From Variovorax sp. 679 (GTDB lineage: Bacteria; Pseudomonadota; Gammaproteobacteria; Burkholderiales; Burkholderiaceae_C): a stretch of 64,000 nt of DNA. This document shows, one piece after another, positions 7,196-18,414 of this stretch. Under the pieces are notes generated by a model. The model had not been told where the DNA came from and searched no databases. It saw only the letters and a program-made list of their open reading frames with translations. Position 1 is the first letter of the stretch; every line of letters begins with the position of its first letter. The position numbers were made by a program, and so were the translations under genes. The stretch is taken from contig NZ_RXFS01000008.1 in assembly GCF_003952185.1 (NCBI RefSeq), positions 62,001 through 126,000 on the forward strand, given 5' to 3'.

Positions 7196-9097
7196 TCAGA
7201 CCTGGATCGTCGGCTTGTAGTCCGCCGGCAGCACTTCGTTCCACTTGCCGAAGAGCGCCATCAGCCCGACGGCCACCGTGCCCGACAGCAAAACCACACC
7301 GCAGGCATGCGCCCAGCCGTTGTCGAAGGCGCCGAACATCACGGCGCGGAAGGCCTGCACCACCCAGCTGAAAGGCAGCCAGCCGTGCACGTCGCGGAAG
7401 AAGCCGGCCGAGAGCTCCACCGGCAGCACGCCGCCGCCGGCCGACAGCTGCAGCGTCAGCAGCAGCACGGTGAGGATGCGGCCGAAGTCGCCGAACACGT
7501 GCAGGATCGCGAACAGCACCACCAGGAACACCAGCGAGGCCAGCGCCATCGTGAGCGCCAGCGCCGGCACGTCCGGCGCCTGCACCCGCAGCACGCCCAC
7601 CAGCGTGGCCAGCACCAGCGCCACCTGCAGCAGCACGATCAGCGCCGGCATGGTGATCTTGCCCAGCGTCTTCGCGAGCTTCGGATAGTGGCTGTGGTCC
7701 GACAGCACGATGCGGATGTTGAACAGGTAGCCCGCCATCACGGCGCCGATCCACAGCGCCACCGACACCATGTTGGGCACGAAGGCGCTGCCGTTGTTGG
7801 CCACCGGCGCCACCACCTCGACCTTGGGCTCCACCGAGTCGGCCAGCCCCGAGGCGCTGCCCTGGATGCGGGTGATCGAGGCGGGCAGGGCGGCCTCGAT
7901 GGTGCGCACGCCGGTCGACAGGCGCTCCGCACCCTGGGCTAGCTGCGCGCCGCCTTGCACGAATTCGTCGAGTTTCCTGTCGGGCGGCAGCTTGCCGGAC
8001 ATGGTGTGGATGCCCGCCGACAGCGCGCCCATGCCGTCGGTGAGCTTGCCGACGCCGCCGTCTAGCGCGGTGGCGCCGGCCGCGAGCTTGTGGTTGCCGT
8101 CCTGCGCCTTGGTCATGGCGGCCTGTGCCTGGTCGATGCCGCCGCGCAGCTTGTCCGCACCGGCGGCGAGTTCGGCCGCTCCCTTGGAGATCCGGTCGCC
8201 CACGAAGGGGATGTCGGCGGTGTCCTTCTGCATCCTGCGAGCGCCATCACCGAGCTGGCCGGCGCCGCCTTCGAGCTGGGCGAGCCCGTCGCCGATCTGC
8301 GCGAGCCCGCTGCCGAGTTCGCGCTGGCCCGAGGCGAGCTGCTGCGAGCCGGCCTTCAGCGCTCGCAGGTCCGCGTCGGCCGGCAGCTTCGATTCGATGG
8401 TGCGGATCCCGCCGTTGACCTGCTTGAACCCGCTGCCCACCTGCTGTGCCGCTGCGCTGTACTGGGCGGCGCCGCTGGCCAGCGTCTGGCTGCCGTCGCG
8501 CAGCTCCAGCAGGGCCTGCTTGAGCTTGTCGAGCCGTGCCTGCGAGCCGGAGGCCGCGCTCAGCACCAGCCCCCAGCGCTGCTCGTTGAGCATCTCGTTG
8601 ACCTGGTGTCCCAGCTCGCCCGCGAAACGCCGCGCCAGGCCGGCCGAACTGTAGTTGTTGCCCTCGGAGGTGTAGACCACCAGCTGCCCCGCGCCGCGCT
8701 GCGTGCCGGGCACCGCGTTGGCGCTGAAGTCGGCGGGAATCAGCAGCGCGAAAGCCAGCGTGCCGCGCCGCACCTCGGCGCGCGCGGCCTCGGTGTCGGT
8801 CATCGCGCGGAAACCGAAGGCGCGCTTCTCGAGAAGGGAGCGCGTGAGCTCTTCGCCGACGTTGACCGTGCGCGACATGTACGTCACGCCCTGGTCCAGG
8901 TTCACGATGGCGGCGGGCAGGTCGGCCGTGTGGCCGGCCGGGTCCCACACGCTCGTGAGGTAGATCAGCGCATAGATCGCCGGCACCACGCCGACCGCCA
9001 CCACGGCCAGCAGGATGCGCGGAAAGCGCCGCACGATGGCCAGCTCGGCCCGGGCGATGGCCCAGGTGCCGGCGAACAGGGCGTGGAGGTATCGCAT
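7196..9097 (-). CDS. YhgE/Pip family membrane protein (ABC-2 superfamily)
   Basis: A 633-residue protein with the YhgE/Pip architecture. One N-terminal membrane helix (ILLAVVAVGVVPAIYALIYLTSVWDP, about residues 25-50) is followed by a Pip domain, then a 250-residue low-complexity extracytoplasmic stretch of repeating LxxGxxxLxxG units (for example LASGQRELGSGLAQIGDGLAQLEGG), and five C-terminal helices of ABC-2 type. Homologues act as phage-infection proteins in Gram-positives; in proteobacteria their function is unclear. The ATG at 9097 is chosen because upstream frame continues without a plausible start. It precedes merR in the same direction. Confidence 0.85.
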   Translation of the reverse strand: MRYLHALFAGTWAIARAELAIVRRFPRILLAVVAVGVVPAIYALIYLTSVWDPAGHTADLPAAIVNLDQGVTYMSRTVNVGEELTRSLLEKRAFGFRAMTDTEAARAEVRRGTLAFALLIPADFSANAVPGTQRGAGQLVVYTSEGNNYSSAGLARRFAGELGHQVNEMLNEQRWGLVLSAASGSQARLDKLKQALLELRDGSQTLASGAAQYSAAAQQVGSGFKQVNGGIRTIESKLPADADLRALKAGSQQLASGQRELGSGLAQIGDGLAQLEGGAGQLGDGARRMQKDTADIPFVGDRISKGAAELAAGADKLRGGIDQAQAAMTKAQDGNHKLAAGATALDGGVGKLTDGMGALSAGIHTMSGKLPPDRKLDEFVQGGAQLAQGAERLSTGVRTIEAALPASITRIQGSASGLADSVEPKVEVVAPVANNGSAFVPNMVSVALWIGAVMAGYLFNIRIVLSDHSHYPKLAKTLGKITMPALIVLLQVALVLATLVGVLRVQAPDVPALALTMALASLVFLVVLFAILHVFGDFGRILTVLLLTLQLSAGGGVLPVELSAGFFRDVHGWLPFSWVVQAFRAVMFGAFDNGWAHACGVVLLSGTVAVGLMALFGKWNEVLPADYKPTIQV

Positions 9098-9153
9098 GGG
9101 GCTAGGAGGTCTGCAGAAGCGCCATGGCGTTGAAACGGCAGAGGACGCGTCGA

Positions 9154-9522
9154 TCAGCCCGGCTTTCGCTGCGCGGGGTCGTAGAAGAACTGCTCTTCGG
9201 CGATGCGGTCGCCTTCCCAGCGTTGCCAGGCGATCTCCTCCATGCGCATCTTGCCGCCGCCCTTGAACGTGAACTCGAAGATCCAGTGGATGGCCACGTG
9301 GTCGCCGTTCACCAGCACCGGCCGCACGCAGGTGGAGACCACCGATTCGGTGCGCTCCAGCACTGCGCTCTCCTGTGCCACCAGCGTGCTGCGGCCGCGC
9401 CGCGGCTCGGCCTGGTTCTCGCGCATGGTGGCATCTTCGGTGTAGTAGTCCTCGATGGCCTTGGCATGCGCGCCGCCTTCGACGGCGGCGATGAATGATT
9501 CGAGTCGTTCGGGTGTGGGCAT
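9154..9522 (-). CDS. SnoaL-like / NTF2-fold protein
   Basis: A 122-residue protein with the NTF2/SnoaL fold pattern: an N-terminal helix pair (PERLESFIAAVEGGAHAKAIEDYYTEDATMRENQ) followed by strands (HVAIHWIFEFTFKGGGKMRMEEIAWQRWEGDRIAEEQFFYDP). Members bind or isomerise small molecules; no specific substrate can be assigned. The ATG at 9522 is supported by a purine-rich GAAAG just upstream. It lies between the membrane pyrophosphatase and the YhgE-like gene, in the same direction, but the repeat upstream suggests its own transcription. Confidence 0.7.
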   Translation of the reverse strand: MPTPERLESFIAAVEGGAHAKAIEDYYTEDATMRENQAEPRRGRSTLVAQESAVLERTESVVSTCVRPVLVNGDHVAIHWIFEFTFKGGGKMRMEEIAWQRWEGDRIAEEQFFYDPAQRKPG

Positions 9523-9587
9523 CTTTCAGTGATCCATGGCGCAACGCGCCTCCTGCGGCAAATGAGGTTCGAGCAGATCGTGCGCGA

Positions 9588-9679
9588 GACACCGCGGAGC
9601 CGGCTCTGCCGGTCCGCAGGTGTCGCCCCCGGCGAGGGGGGTGGCGAAGCGACACGAAGTGCGCGAAGCCTGGGGGAGT
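9588..9679. repeat. structured intergenic repeat-like element
   Basis: The 163-bp gap behind hppA holds dense inverted repeats. A 37-nt hairpin at 9588-9624 pairs GACACC with GGTGTC and has an inner CCGGC/GCCGG stem. Overlapping it, GTGTCGC (9620-9626) pairs with GCGACAC (9649-9655) around a CCCCC/GGGGG core. From memory, similar sequences are dispersed between genes in Variovorax and relatives; that was not checked. It could also act as a processing or termination structure for hppA. Confidence 0.5.
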
Positions 9680-9685
9680 GTCATG

Positions 9686-12202
<2,517 letters not shown>

Positions 12203-12456
12203 GCTTTGCTTCTCCATTCGTTCGTTGTGACTTGTGGAGACGGACAGCATGGGCCCTGCGTGCAACGCGTACGGGACCATGTTTTCCGCCGCGTTGCTTC
12301 CTCGAAGCTCACTGCACCGGGGGTGCGGAGCCGATTGGCCAACGGTTGCAATTTACAGGCAAAAACAGATGCGTGTGCGACCGGCCGGTGACACGGAAAG
12401 TAAACTCCGGGTTTGTCCCCATCCGTCTCATACTTTTCAACTACTCGAAAAACGTC

Positions 12457-12984
12457 ATGTCCTTCGACAAAGTTTCCCCCGGCAAGAACGTGCCCGAATC
12501 CTTCAACGTCGTGATCGAAATCCCGATGAATGCCGACCCGATCAAGTACGAAGTGGACAAGGAATCCGGCGCGATCTTCGTCGACCGCTTCATGACGACG
12601 GCCATGTACTACCCGGCCAACTACGGCTACGTGCCGCAGACCCTGTCGGGCGACGGCGACCCGGTCGACGTGCTGGTGATCGCGCCCTATCCGCTGCTGC
12701 CGGGCGTGGTGGTGCCGTGCCGTCCCCTGGGCATCCTGATGATGGAAGACGAAGCAGGCGTCGACGGCAAGGTGCTGGCCGTGCCCACCGACAAGGTGCT
12801 GCCCATCTACAGCCACTGGAAGTCGGTCGACGACGTGAACCCGATGCGTCTGAAGGCCATCAGCCACTTCTTCGAGCACTACAAGGACCTGGAAGAGGGC
12901 AAGTGGGTCAAGGTGCTGGGCTGGGAAGGCATCGACGCCGCCAGGAAGGAAATCCTGGACGGCATCGCCAACTACAAGAAGTAA
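12457..12984 (+). CDS. ppa: inorganic pyrophosphatase (soluble, family I)
   Basis: A 175-residue cytosolic family I pyrophosphatase, which hydrolyses PPi to two phosphates and pulls biosynthetic reactions forward. The family core is clear: IEIPMNADPIKYEVDKESG, RFMTTAMYYPANYGYVPQTL and the metal-binding DGDPVDVLV (about residues 65-73), then KVLAVPTD. The length matches the family. The ATG at 12457 starts the conserved MSFDKVSPGK. It is divergent from the membrane pyrophosphatase, so two unrelated enzymes for the same substrate share one 254-bp intergenic region, in which I see no clear operator. Confidence 0.96.
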   Translation: MSFDKVSPGKNVPESFNVVIEIPMNADPIKYEVDKESGAIFVDRFMTTAMYYPANYGYVPQTLSGDGDPVDVLVIAPYPLLPGVVVPCRPLGILMMEDEAGVDGKVLAVPTDKVLPIYSHWKSVDDVNPMRLKAISHFFEHYKDLEEGKWVKVLGWEGIDAARKEILDGIANYKK

Positions 12985-12985
12985 C

Positions 12986-13627
12986 TTATTCGTTCTCGAA
13001 GGGCGAGCGGCGCGGGTCGCGCGCGAAGCTGCCGGCCAGCGATGGTGCGCAGCCCGGCGTGTCCGAGACCGTGATGCGGTCGGTGTCGAACTGGAGGGTG
13101 CGGGTGCAACGCCCGCCCTCCTGCACCACGAGGCGCCGCTGCCCGTCGAGCACGTTCTTGCCCTGCAGCAGCATGTTGCCGCGCGGATCGGGGCAGACGT
13201 AGAGCTGGATGTCCAGCGTGCCGCCCACCTCGGGCGTCACATCGAGGAAGCGGTCGTCCTTCGGGCACCGGCCCTCCACATAGCGGCCCATCCATTGCAG
13301 CAGCGGGTGGCTCAGGTAGGTGATGCGCCGCTCGTAGTCCCGTTTCAGGCATTCGGTGTCGCCCCGGCATTCGCGGTTGCGCACGACGAGCCAGTCGCGC
13401 TGGTCGCGCTTCAGGAAGGTGGCCCACTGGCCAGTGCCGGGCATCTCGACCTGCCGCTTGTAGAGCGCGGCCATGGCTTCGTCCTGCCGCGAGAGGCCGG
13501 GGTCGGCGCAGATCGCCTTCTCGGTGGCATTGCCGGCCTTTGAGCAATCGAAGCTGGCGGCAATGGCCAGCGGGCCGGCGGCAATGAAGCAGAGTGCCGT
13601 GACGGATCGGCGTATGAATGTCTGCAT
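12986..13627 (-). CDS. LprI-N-like secreted protein (PF07007)
   Basis: A 213-residue exported protein. A signal peptide (TALCFIAAGPLAIAA) precedes a domain with the conserved cysteine pattern of the lysozyme-inhibitor LprI N-terminal family (FDCSKAGNATEKAICADPGLSRQDEAMAALYK, then WLVVRNRECRGDTECLKRDYERRITYL). The C-terminal 100 residues have further cysteines and are not recognised. It is probably periplasmic. Lysozyme inhibition is known only for some relatives. Its stop is one base from the ppa stop on the opposite strand. Confidence 0.78.
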   Translation of the reverse strand: MQTFIRRSVTALCFIAAGPLAIAASFDCSKAGNATEKAICADPGLSRQDEAMAALYKRQVEMPGTGQWATFLKRDQRDWLVVRNRECRGDTECLKRDYERRITYLSHPLLQWMGRYVEGRCPKDDRFLDVTPEVGGTLDIQLYVCPDPRGNMLLQGKNVLDGQRRLVVQEGGRCTRTLQFDTDRITVSDTPGCAPSLAGSFARDPRRSPFENE

Positions 13628-13690
13628 GCGGGGTTCTCCTCGAAGCCGATGCTAGGAGAGTGCCGGTACGCCGTCGATGTGCCAAACGGT

Positions 13691-13709
13691 CAAGGGCGCT
13701 ATGCCCTTG
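13691..13709 (-). terminator. possible hairpin terminator
   Basis: A perfect 7-bp stem, CAAGGGC / GCCCTTG with a 5-nt loop, lies 12 bp behind the PLDc_N-TPR gene. No U-tract follows it on the minus strand, so it is a weak terminator at best. Confidence 0.3.
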
Positions 13710-13721
13710 GGCAGAGGTGAC

Positions 13722-14474
13722 TCAGCTGCGGACGGCGTCGCTGGCCAGCCGCATCCACTCGCGATTGACCGAACGTGCATGCGAGTTCCAGTGGCGCGCG
13801 GCCTGCTGGAGTTCGTCCCACTGGCGCTGGGCGCCGGCGGCGTCGCCTTGCTGCGCGAGCCACGCGATGTAGTGGGCGCGGGCCTCGACGGTGTTGTAGC
13901 GGCTCAGTGCGTCCTCGAAGGCTGCGCGTGCTTCCGGCTGCCGGCCGTCGGAGGCGAGTGCGCGTGCGGTGAGCACGGCGACTTCGTCCTTGCGGTAGTC
14001 GTCGCGCGTGCTGCGCAGGGCTTGCAGCGCCTGCAATGCCTCGCGGCCGGCAGTCGCTCCGCCCGCTGCCAGCAAGGCGCTGGCGAGGCCGAACTGCAGT
14101 TCCGGATCGGAGGCCAGCGGGCCCTTCAGCGCATCGCGGTAGTGGCCGACGGCATCGGCGGCCTGGCCCTTGTCGAGCGCGGCCTTGGCGAGGCGCAGCT
14201 TGTTCTGCGCGGTGGGCGCGAGATCGTAGGCCTCGGTAGCCGCACGGTACTCGCGCTCGGGGTCGATGAAGCCGATGGCTGCGTTCGCCACCTTGCCGGC
14301 GGTGCGCTGCATGCGCGAGGCGGGCAGGTACTCGACCACGAAGTACACGATGCTGCCGAGCAGCGGAAAGCTGAAGAGGATGAGCAGCCAGTACATCTGC
14401 TTGCCGTGGCGCATCGCATGCACGGCGAAGAACAGCGCAATGAGGACGTGCAGCCCCAGTCCGACGAATGGCAT
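13722..14474 (-). CDS. PLDc_N and TPR-containing membrane protein
   Basis: A 250-residue protein. Two N-terminal membrane helices (GLGLHVLIALFFAVHAM and MYWLLILFSFPLLGSIVYFVVEYLPASR) match the phospholipase-D nuclease N-terminal (PLDc_N) module. The remaining 180 residues are TPR-like helices, for example PTAQNKLRLAKAALDKGQAADAVGHYRDAL and DPELQFGLASALLAAGG, probably facing the cytoplasm. TPRs mediate protein contacts; no partner is evident. It is upstream of the LprI-like gene on the same strand. Confidence 0.72.
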   Translation of the reverse strand: MPFVGLGLHVLIALFFAVHAMRHGKQMYWLLILFSFPLLGSIVYFVVEYLPASRMQRTAGKVANAAIGFIDPEREYRAATEAYDLAPTAQNKLRLAKAALDKGQAADAVGHYRDALKGPLASDPELQFGLASALLAAGGATAGREALQALQALRSTRDDYRKDEVAVLTARALASDGRQPEARAAFEDALSRYNTVEARAHYIAWLAQQGDAAGAQRQWDELQQAARHWNSHARSVNREWMRLASDAVRS

Positions 14475-14540
14475 CGAGTTCTCTCTCTCTCTGAGTTGTT
14501 GTGGATGTCGGGCGCTTTTATAGCAGCGCCGAATTGCAGC

Positions 14541-15695
14541 TCAACCTGACTTGAAGGGGCTGCGCTCGCCGAGATGATCCATGTAGTTCTCGATGCCTGC
14601 GCCCTCGCGTTCGAGAAAGCGCTCGACCGCGTCGGCGAACGACGGATGTGCCAGCCAGTGGGCGCTGGTGGTCTTCACCGGCATCAGCGCGCGCGCCATC
14701 TTGTGCTCGCCCTGCGCACCGCCCTCGAAGCGCTGGGCGCCGTGCTCGATGCACCAGGCCAGCGGCTGGTAGTAGCAGGCCTCGAAGTGCAGGCAGTCGA
14801 CACGCTCCAGTGCTCCCCAGTAGCGGCCATAGGCGACGAGTGGCCTGTCAGGCTGCGTCGAGAGCGCGATCAGGCTGCTTGCCATGGGCTTGCCGTTGCG
14901 CTCGGCGACGAACAGCAGCCAGGCCTCGGGCATCGTGTCGGCCATGCGCCGGAAGAAGTCGCGCGTGAGGTAGGGCGGGTTGCCGTGCTCGCGGTAGGTG
15001 CGCTCGTAGCAGCGGTAGAAGAAGTCCCAATCGGCCTTCGATATGTCGGCACCGCGCGACCAGCGGAAGCTCACGCCGGCATCGGCCACCTTGCGGCGCT
15101 CCTGGCGGATCTTCTTGCGCTTGTCGTGGGAGAGGCTGGCGAGGAAGGCGTCGAAGTCTGCGTACTGTGCGTTGGTCCAGTGGAACTGGACTGTGTTGCG
15201 CAGCATCAGGCCCGCTTCGGTGCAGGCGGCAATGTCCGCATCGGCACCGAACAGCAGGTGCAGCGACGACAGCTCCAGCTGCTTGCACAGGGCAATGAGC
15301 CCTTGCACCAGCAATGTGCGGCTTTCGGCATCGCGCGCAAGTAGCCGTGCCCCGGGCACGGGCGTGAAAGGCACCGCCACCGTGGCCTTCGGGTAATAGG
15401 CCAGCCCGTGCTGCTCGTAGGCGTTGGCCCAGGCCCAGTCGAAGACGTACTCGCCGTAGGAATGGTCCTTGACGTAGAGCGGGCATGCGGCCTGCAACTC
15501 GTCGCCTTGCCAGAGCGTGACGAACTGCGGCATCCATCCGCTCTCCGGCGTGGCGCTGCGGCTGGCGTTCAGCGCGGCGAGGTACTCGTGGCGCATGAAC
15601 GGCGAGGGCTCGGCCTCGGCGGCGAGCAGCGCGTTCCACGCTTCCGGGCTCACGTCCGACGGAGACGGCAGAACCCGAATGACATAATCGTTCAA
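14541..15695 (-). CDS. GNAT/FemAB-like N-acyltransferase (PF04339, DUF482)
   Basis: A 384-residue protein of the FemAB-like DUF482 family, recognisable by SPFMRHEYLAALNASRSA, YVFDWAWANAYEQHGLAYYPKATVAVPFTPVPG, FHWTNAQYADFDAFLASLSHDKRKKIRQERRK and CLHFEACYYQPLAWCIEHGAQRFEGGAQGEHK. The acceptor is unknown. Relatives are annotated as peptidogalycan or small-molecule acyltransferases. The start is uncertain: TTG at 15695 has AGGAAG upstream and gives the family-like N terminus; an ATG at 15734 would overlap divergent nadE by 20 bp. The 19-bp gap to nadE means promoters lie inside coding sequence. Confidence 0.82.
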   Translation of the reverse strand: MNDYVIRVLPSPSDVSPEAWNALLAAEAEPSPFMRHEYLAALNASRSATPESGWMPQFVTLWQGDELQAACPLYVKDHSYGEYVFDWAWANAYEQHGLAYYPKATVAVPFTPVPGARLLARDAESRTLLVQGLIALCKQLELSSLHLLFGADADIAACTEAGLMLRNTVQFHWTNAQYADFDAFLASLSHDKRKKIRQERRKVADAGVSFRWSRGADISKADWDFFYRCYERTYREHGNPPYLTRDFFRRMADTMPEAWLLFVAERNGKPMASSLIALSTQPDRPLVAYGRYWGALERVDCLHFEACYYQPLAWCIEHGAQRFEGGAQGEHKMARALMPVKTTSAHWLAHPSFADAVERFLEREGAGIENYMDHLGERSPFKSG

Positions 15696-15714
15696 GCCTT
15701 TTTCTTCCTTCTGT

Positions 15715-17412
15715 ATGACGCTCAAGCTCGCCATCGCGCAACTCAATTTTGTGGTGGGCGACCTCGCCGGCAACGCGAAAAAGATCGTCGATGCCGCGCG
15801 CAATGCCCATGCACAGGGCGCGCGCCTCTTGCTGACGCCTGAACTCTCGATTGCCGGCTATGCGGCGGAGGACCTGTTTCTCCGACCTGCCTTCACCGAA
15901 GCCTGTGATGATGCCGTGAAAGGCATCGCTGCCGCTCTGGCCGACCTCAAAGACATGGTCGTGGTGGTGGGGCATCCGACCGGCGGCAGCCTGCGCAGCC
16001 GATCGGTGGCCGTGCAGATGCGGCACAACGCGGCCAGCGTCATCAAGGAAGGCCGCATCCTCGAAACGTATGCCAAGCGCGAACTGCCCAACTACCAGGT
16101 GTTCGACGAGCGCCGTTACTTCACGCCGGGGCAGGGCACCTGCGTGTTCGAGGTGGGCGGCATCTCGGTCGGCCTGCTGATCTGCGAGGACGCCTGGTTC
16201 GACCAGCCGGCCGAACTGGCGCGCGAAAGCGGCGCCGAGGTGCTGGCAGTGATCAATGCGTCGCCCTACCACGTGGGCAAGGAAGGCGAGCGCGTTGCGC
16301 GCATGGCCGACCGGGCGCGTGCGGTGGGGCTGCCGCTGGTCTATGCGCATCTGGTGGGCGGGCAGGACGAAGTGGTGTTCGACGGCGCGTCGTTCGCGCT
16401 GCAGGCCGATGGCTCCGCTGCCGTGCAGGCAGAGAGCTTCAGGGAGAAGCTGGTTTTCGCGCAGCTGGAGCGCACGCCGCAGGGCGGCGTGGGCTTCGTG
16501 ACCGAGCCGGGTGCCATCGTGCCGCCGCGCGACGCGGAGGCGCAGCTCTGGGACGCCCTTGTGCTGGGCGTGCGCGACTACATCGGCAAGAACGGTTTTC
16601 CGGGCGCCATCCTGGGGCTTTCGGGCGGTATCGATTCCGCATTGGTGCTTGCCATCGCGGTCGATGCACTGGGCAAGGACAAGGTTCGCGCAGTGATGAT
16701 GCCTTCGCCTTACACAGCCGACATCAGCTGGATCGATGCACGCGACATGGCCGGCCGTTTGGGCGTGCGCTACGACGAGATTTCCATCAAGCACACCTTC
16801 GAGTCCTTCAAGAGCGCGCTGGCCGAGGAGTTCAAGGGCCGGCCCGAGGACACGGCGGAGGAAAACATCCAGGCCCGCATCCGTGGCACGCTGCTGATGG
16901 GGCTGTCGAACAAGTTCGGCTCCATCGTGCTCACCACCGGCAACAAGAGCGAAATGGCCACGGGTTACTGCACGCTCTACGGCGACATGGCGGGCGGCTT
17001 CGCGGTCATCAAGGACCTGCTCAAGACCACTGTTTTCGCGTTGGCGCGCTGGCGCAATGCCCACGATCCGTACGGCACGGGCTCCGAGCCGATCCCCGAG
17101 CGGATCATCACGCGGCCACCTAGCGCCGAACTGCGGCCGGACCAGACCGACCAGGACAGCCTCCCGCCCTACGACATCCTCGACGGCATCCTGGCACGCT
17201 ACATGCAGGACGACGAGGGCATCGACGAGATCATTTCAGCCGGCTACGAACGCGCTGTGGTCGAGCGGGTCGCGCGGCTGATCAAGATCAATGAATACAA
17301 GCGGCGCCAGGCGCCGGTAGGAATCCGGGTCACCCATCGAAGCTTCGGCAAGGATTGGCGTTACCCTATCACCAGCAAATTCAACGAAACCGCCGGAGCA
17401 CGAAAACCATGA
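15715..17412 (+). CDS. nadE: glutamine-dependent NAD+ synthetase
   Basis: A 565-residue two-domain enzyme that makes NAD+ from deamido-NAD+, ATP and glutamine. Residues 1 to about 260 are a nitrilase-type glutaminase with the complete triad Glu43 (PELSIAGY), Lys121 (AKRELPNY) and Cys157 (LICEDAWF). The synthetase half has the ATP-pyrophosphatase loop SGGIDSA at 303-309 and TGNKSEMATGYCTLYGDMAGG further on. Length is typical of the bacterial long form. It is followed by glnB in an ATGA overlap, coupling NAD synthesis and the nitrogen sensor, an arrangement that fits glutamine use. Confidence 0.96.
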   Translation: MTLKLAIAQLNFVVGDLAGNAKKIVDAARNAHAQGARLLLTPELSIAGYAAEDLFLRPAFTEACDDAVKGIAAALADLKDMVVVVGHPTGGSLRSRSVAVQMRHNAASVIKEGRILETYAKRELPNYQVFDERRYFTPGQGTCVFEVGGISVGLLICEDAWFDQPAELARESGAEVLAVINASPYHVGKEGERVARMADRARAVGLPLVYAHLVGGQDEVVFDGASFALQADGSAAVQAESFREKLVFAQLERTPQGGVGFVTEPGAIVPPRDAEAQLWDALVLGVRDYIGKNGFPGAILGLSGGIDSALVLAIAVDALGKDKVRAVMMPSPYTADISWIDARDMAGRLGVRYDEISIKHTFESFKSALAEEFKGRPEDTAEENIQARIRGTLLMGLSNKFGSIVLTTGNKSEMATGYCTLYGDMAGGFAVIKDLLKTTVFALARWRNAHDPYGTGSEPIPERIITRPPSAELRPDQTDQDSLPPYDILDGILARYMQDDEGIDEIISAGYERAVVERVARLIKINEYKRRQAPVGIRVTHRSFGKDWRYPITSKFNETAGARKP

Positions 17413-17747
17413 AGCAGATCACCGCCATCGTCAAACCCTTCAAGCTCGAGGACGTGCGCGAGGCCTTGGCCGAAGTGGGTGTCACCGGCCTGACCGTGAC
17501 CGAAGTCAAGGGCTTCGGCCGCCAGAAGGGGCATACCGAGCTCTATCGCGGGGCCGAGTACGTGGTCGACTTCCTGCCCAAGATGAAGGTCGAAGTGGTC
17601 GTCAACGAGGCCGATGTGGAGCGTTGCATCGAGGCCATCGTCAGTTCCGCGCGCACCGGAAAGATCGGTGACGGGAAGATCTTCGTTACCGGGGTGGAGC
17701 GCATCGTGCGCATCCGCACTGGGGAAGAGAACGAGAACGCCGTCTGA
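17409..17747 (+). CDS. glnB: nitrogen regulatory protein P-II
   Basis: A 112-residue PII protein that senses 2-oxoglutarate, ATP/ADP and glutamine status and controls glutamine synthetase adenylylation and NtrB. The T-loop GRQKGHTELYRGAEY contains Tyr51, the site of uridylylation; the B- and C-loop segments (ARTGKIGDGKIFV, RIRTGEENENAV) are intact. The ATG at 17409 overlaps the nadE stop by 4 bp. Length is exactly that of the family. No amtB follows, so this is the GlnB rather than the GlnK context. Confidence 0.96.
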   Translation: MKQITAIVKPFKLEDVREALAEVGVTGLTVTEVKGFGRQKGHTELYRGAEYVVDFLPKMKVEVVVNEADVERCIEAIVSSARTGKIGDGKIFVTGVERIVRIRTGEENENAV

Positions 17748-17757
17748 GTACAAGAAA

Positions 17758-17781
17758 GAAAGCCCCGCTGCCGGGGCTTTC
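17758..17781. terminator. bidirectional terminator between glnB and LOG gene
   Basis: A perfect 10-bp stem (GAAAGCCCCG / CGGGGCTTTC) with a CTGC loop lies between the converging ends of glnB (17747) and the LOG gene (17793). The A/T-rich outer ends give a short U-tract on both strands. Confidence 0.8.
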
Positions 17782-17792
17782 GGTGCGGTCGA

Positions 17793-18383
17793 TCAGAGGT
17801 TTTCCGACAGCCTGTCTTCGCGCGGATGCAGCGGTACTTCGGCGCGCAGCGCCGTGAGCAGCTCGGGCACATCGGTGCCGGTGCGGATCAGGCTCATCTG
17901 CCAGTCACCCATGAAACCTTCGCGCACGCTGTGCGCAAGGAAGCCGAGCAGGCCGTCGTAGTAGCCGGCGGTGTTCAGGATGCCGGTGGGCTTGTCGTGA
18001 TAGCCGAGCTGGCGCCAGGTCCAGATCTCGAACAATTCCTCGAAGGTGCCGATGCCCCCCGCCAATGCGACAAAGGCGTCGGCGCGCTCGCCCATCATGG
18101 CCTTGCGCTCGTGCATCGTGTCGACCACGTGCAGCTCATCGCACAGGGGGTTGGCCAGTTCCTTGTCGACCAGCGCCTTGGGGATGATGCCGACGACGCG
18201 TCCGCCGGCCTGACGGGTGGCCTCGGCCACCGTGCCCATCAGGCCGGTGCGGCCGCCGCCGTAGACCAACTGGCCGCGATGCTGGCCGATCCATTGGCCG
18301 ACCGCTTGCGCGGCTTGAGAAAACTCGGGGCGCTCGCCGGGGCGCGAGCCGCAATACACACAGATCGAAAATTCAGGAGTCAT
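17793..18383 (-). CDS. LOG family protein (TIGR00730)
   Basis: A 196-residue lysine-decarboxylase-like Rossmann protein. The family signature is present as GGGRTGLMG (about 42-50) and AGGIGTFEEL (about 107-116), the latter with Ala instead of the usual Pro in PGGxGTxxE. Relatives hydrolyse cytokinin riboside monophosphates or AMP to the base and ribose phosphate; the substrate here is inferred only. It ends at the shared terminator with glnB and lies 31 bp from dgkA on the same strand. Confidence 0.88.
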   Translation of the reverse strand: MTPEFSICVYCGSRPGERPEFSQAAQAVGQWIGQHRGQLVYGGGRTGLMGTVAEATRQAGGRVVGIIPKALVDKELANPLCDELHVVDTMHERKAMMGERADAFVALAGGIGTFEELFEIWTWRQLGYHDKPTGILNTAGYYDGLLGFLAHSVREGFMGDWQMSLIRTGTDVPELLTALRAEVPLHPREDRLSENL

Positions 18384-18414
18384 CCCGCCATCATGCCGCA
18401 GCCGATGGGCCTGC

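Noticed and set aside
7196..9655. 819-residue version of the YhgE/Pip protein
   Set aside because: The extra N terminus runs through the SnoaL-like gene in the wrong frame; the start at 9097 gives the family N terminus.
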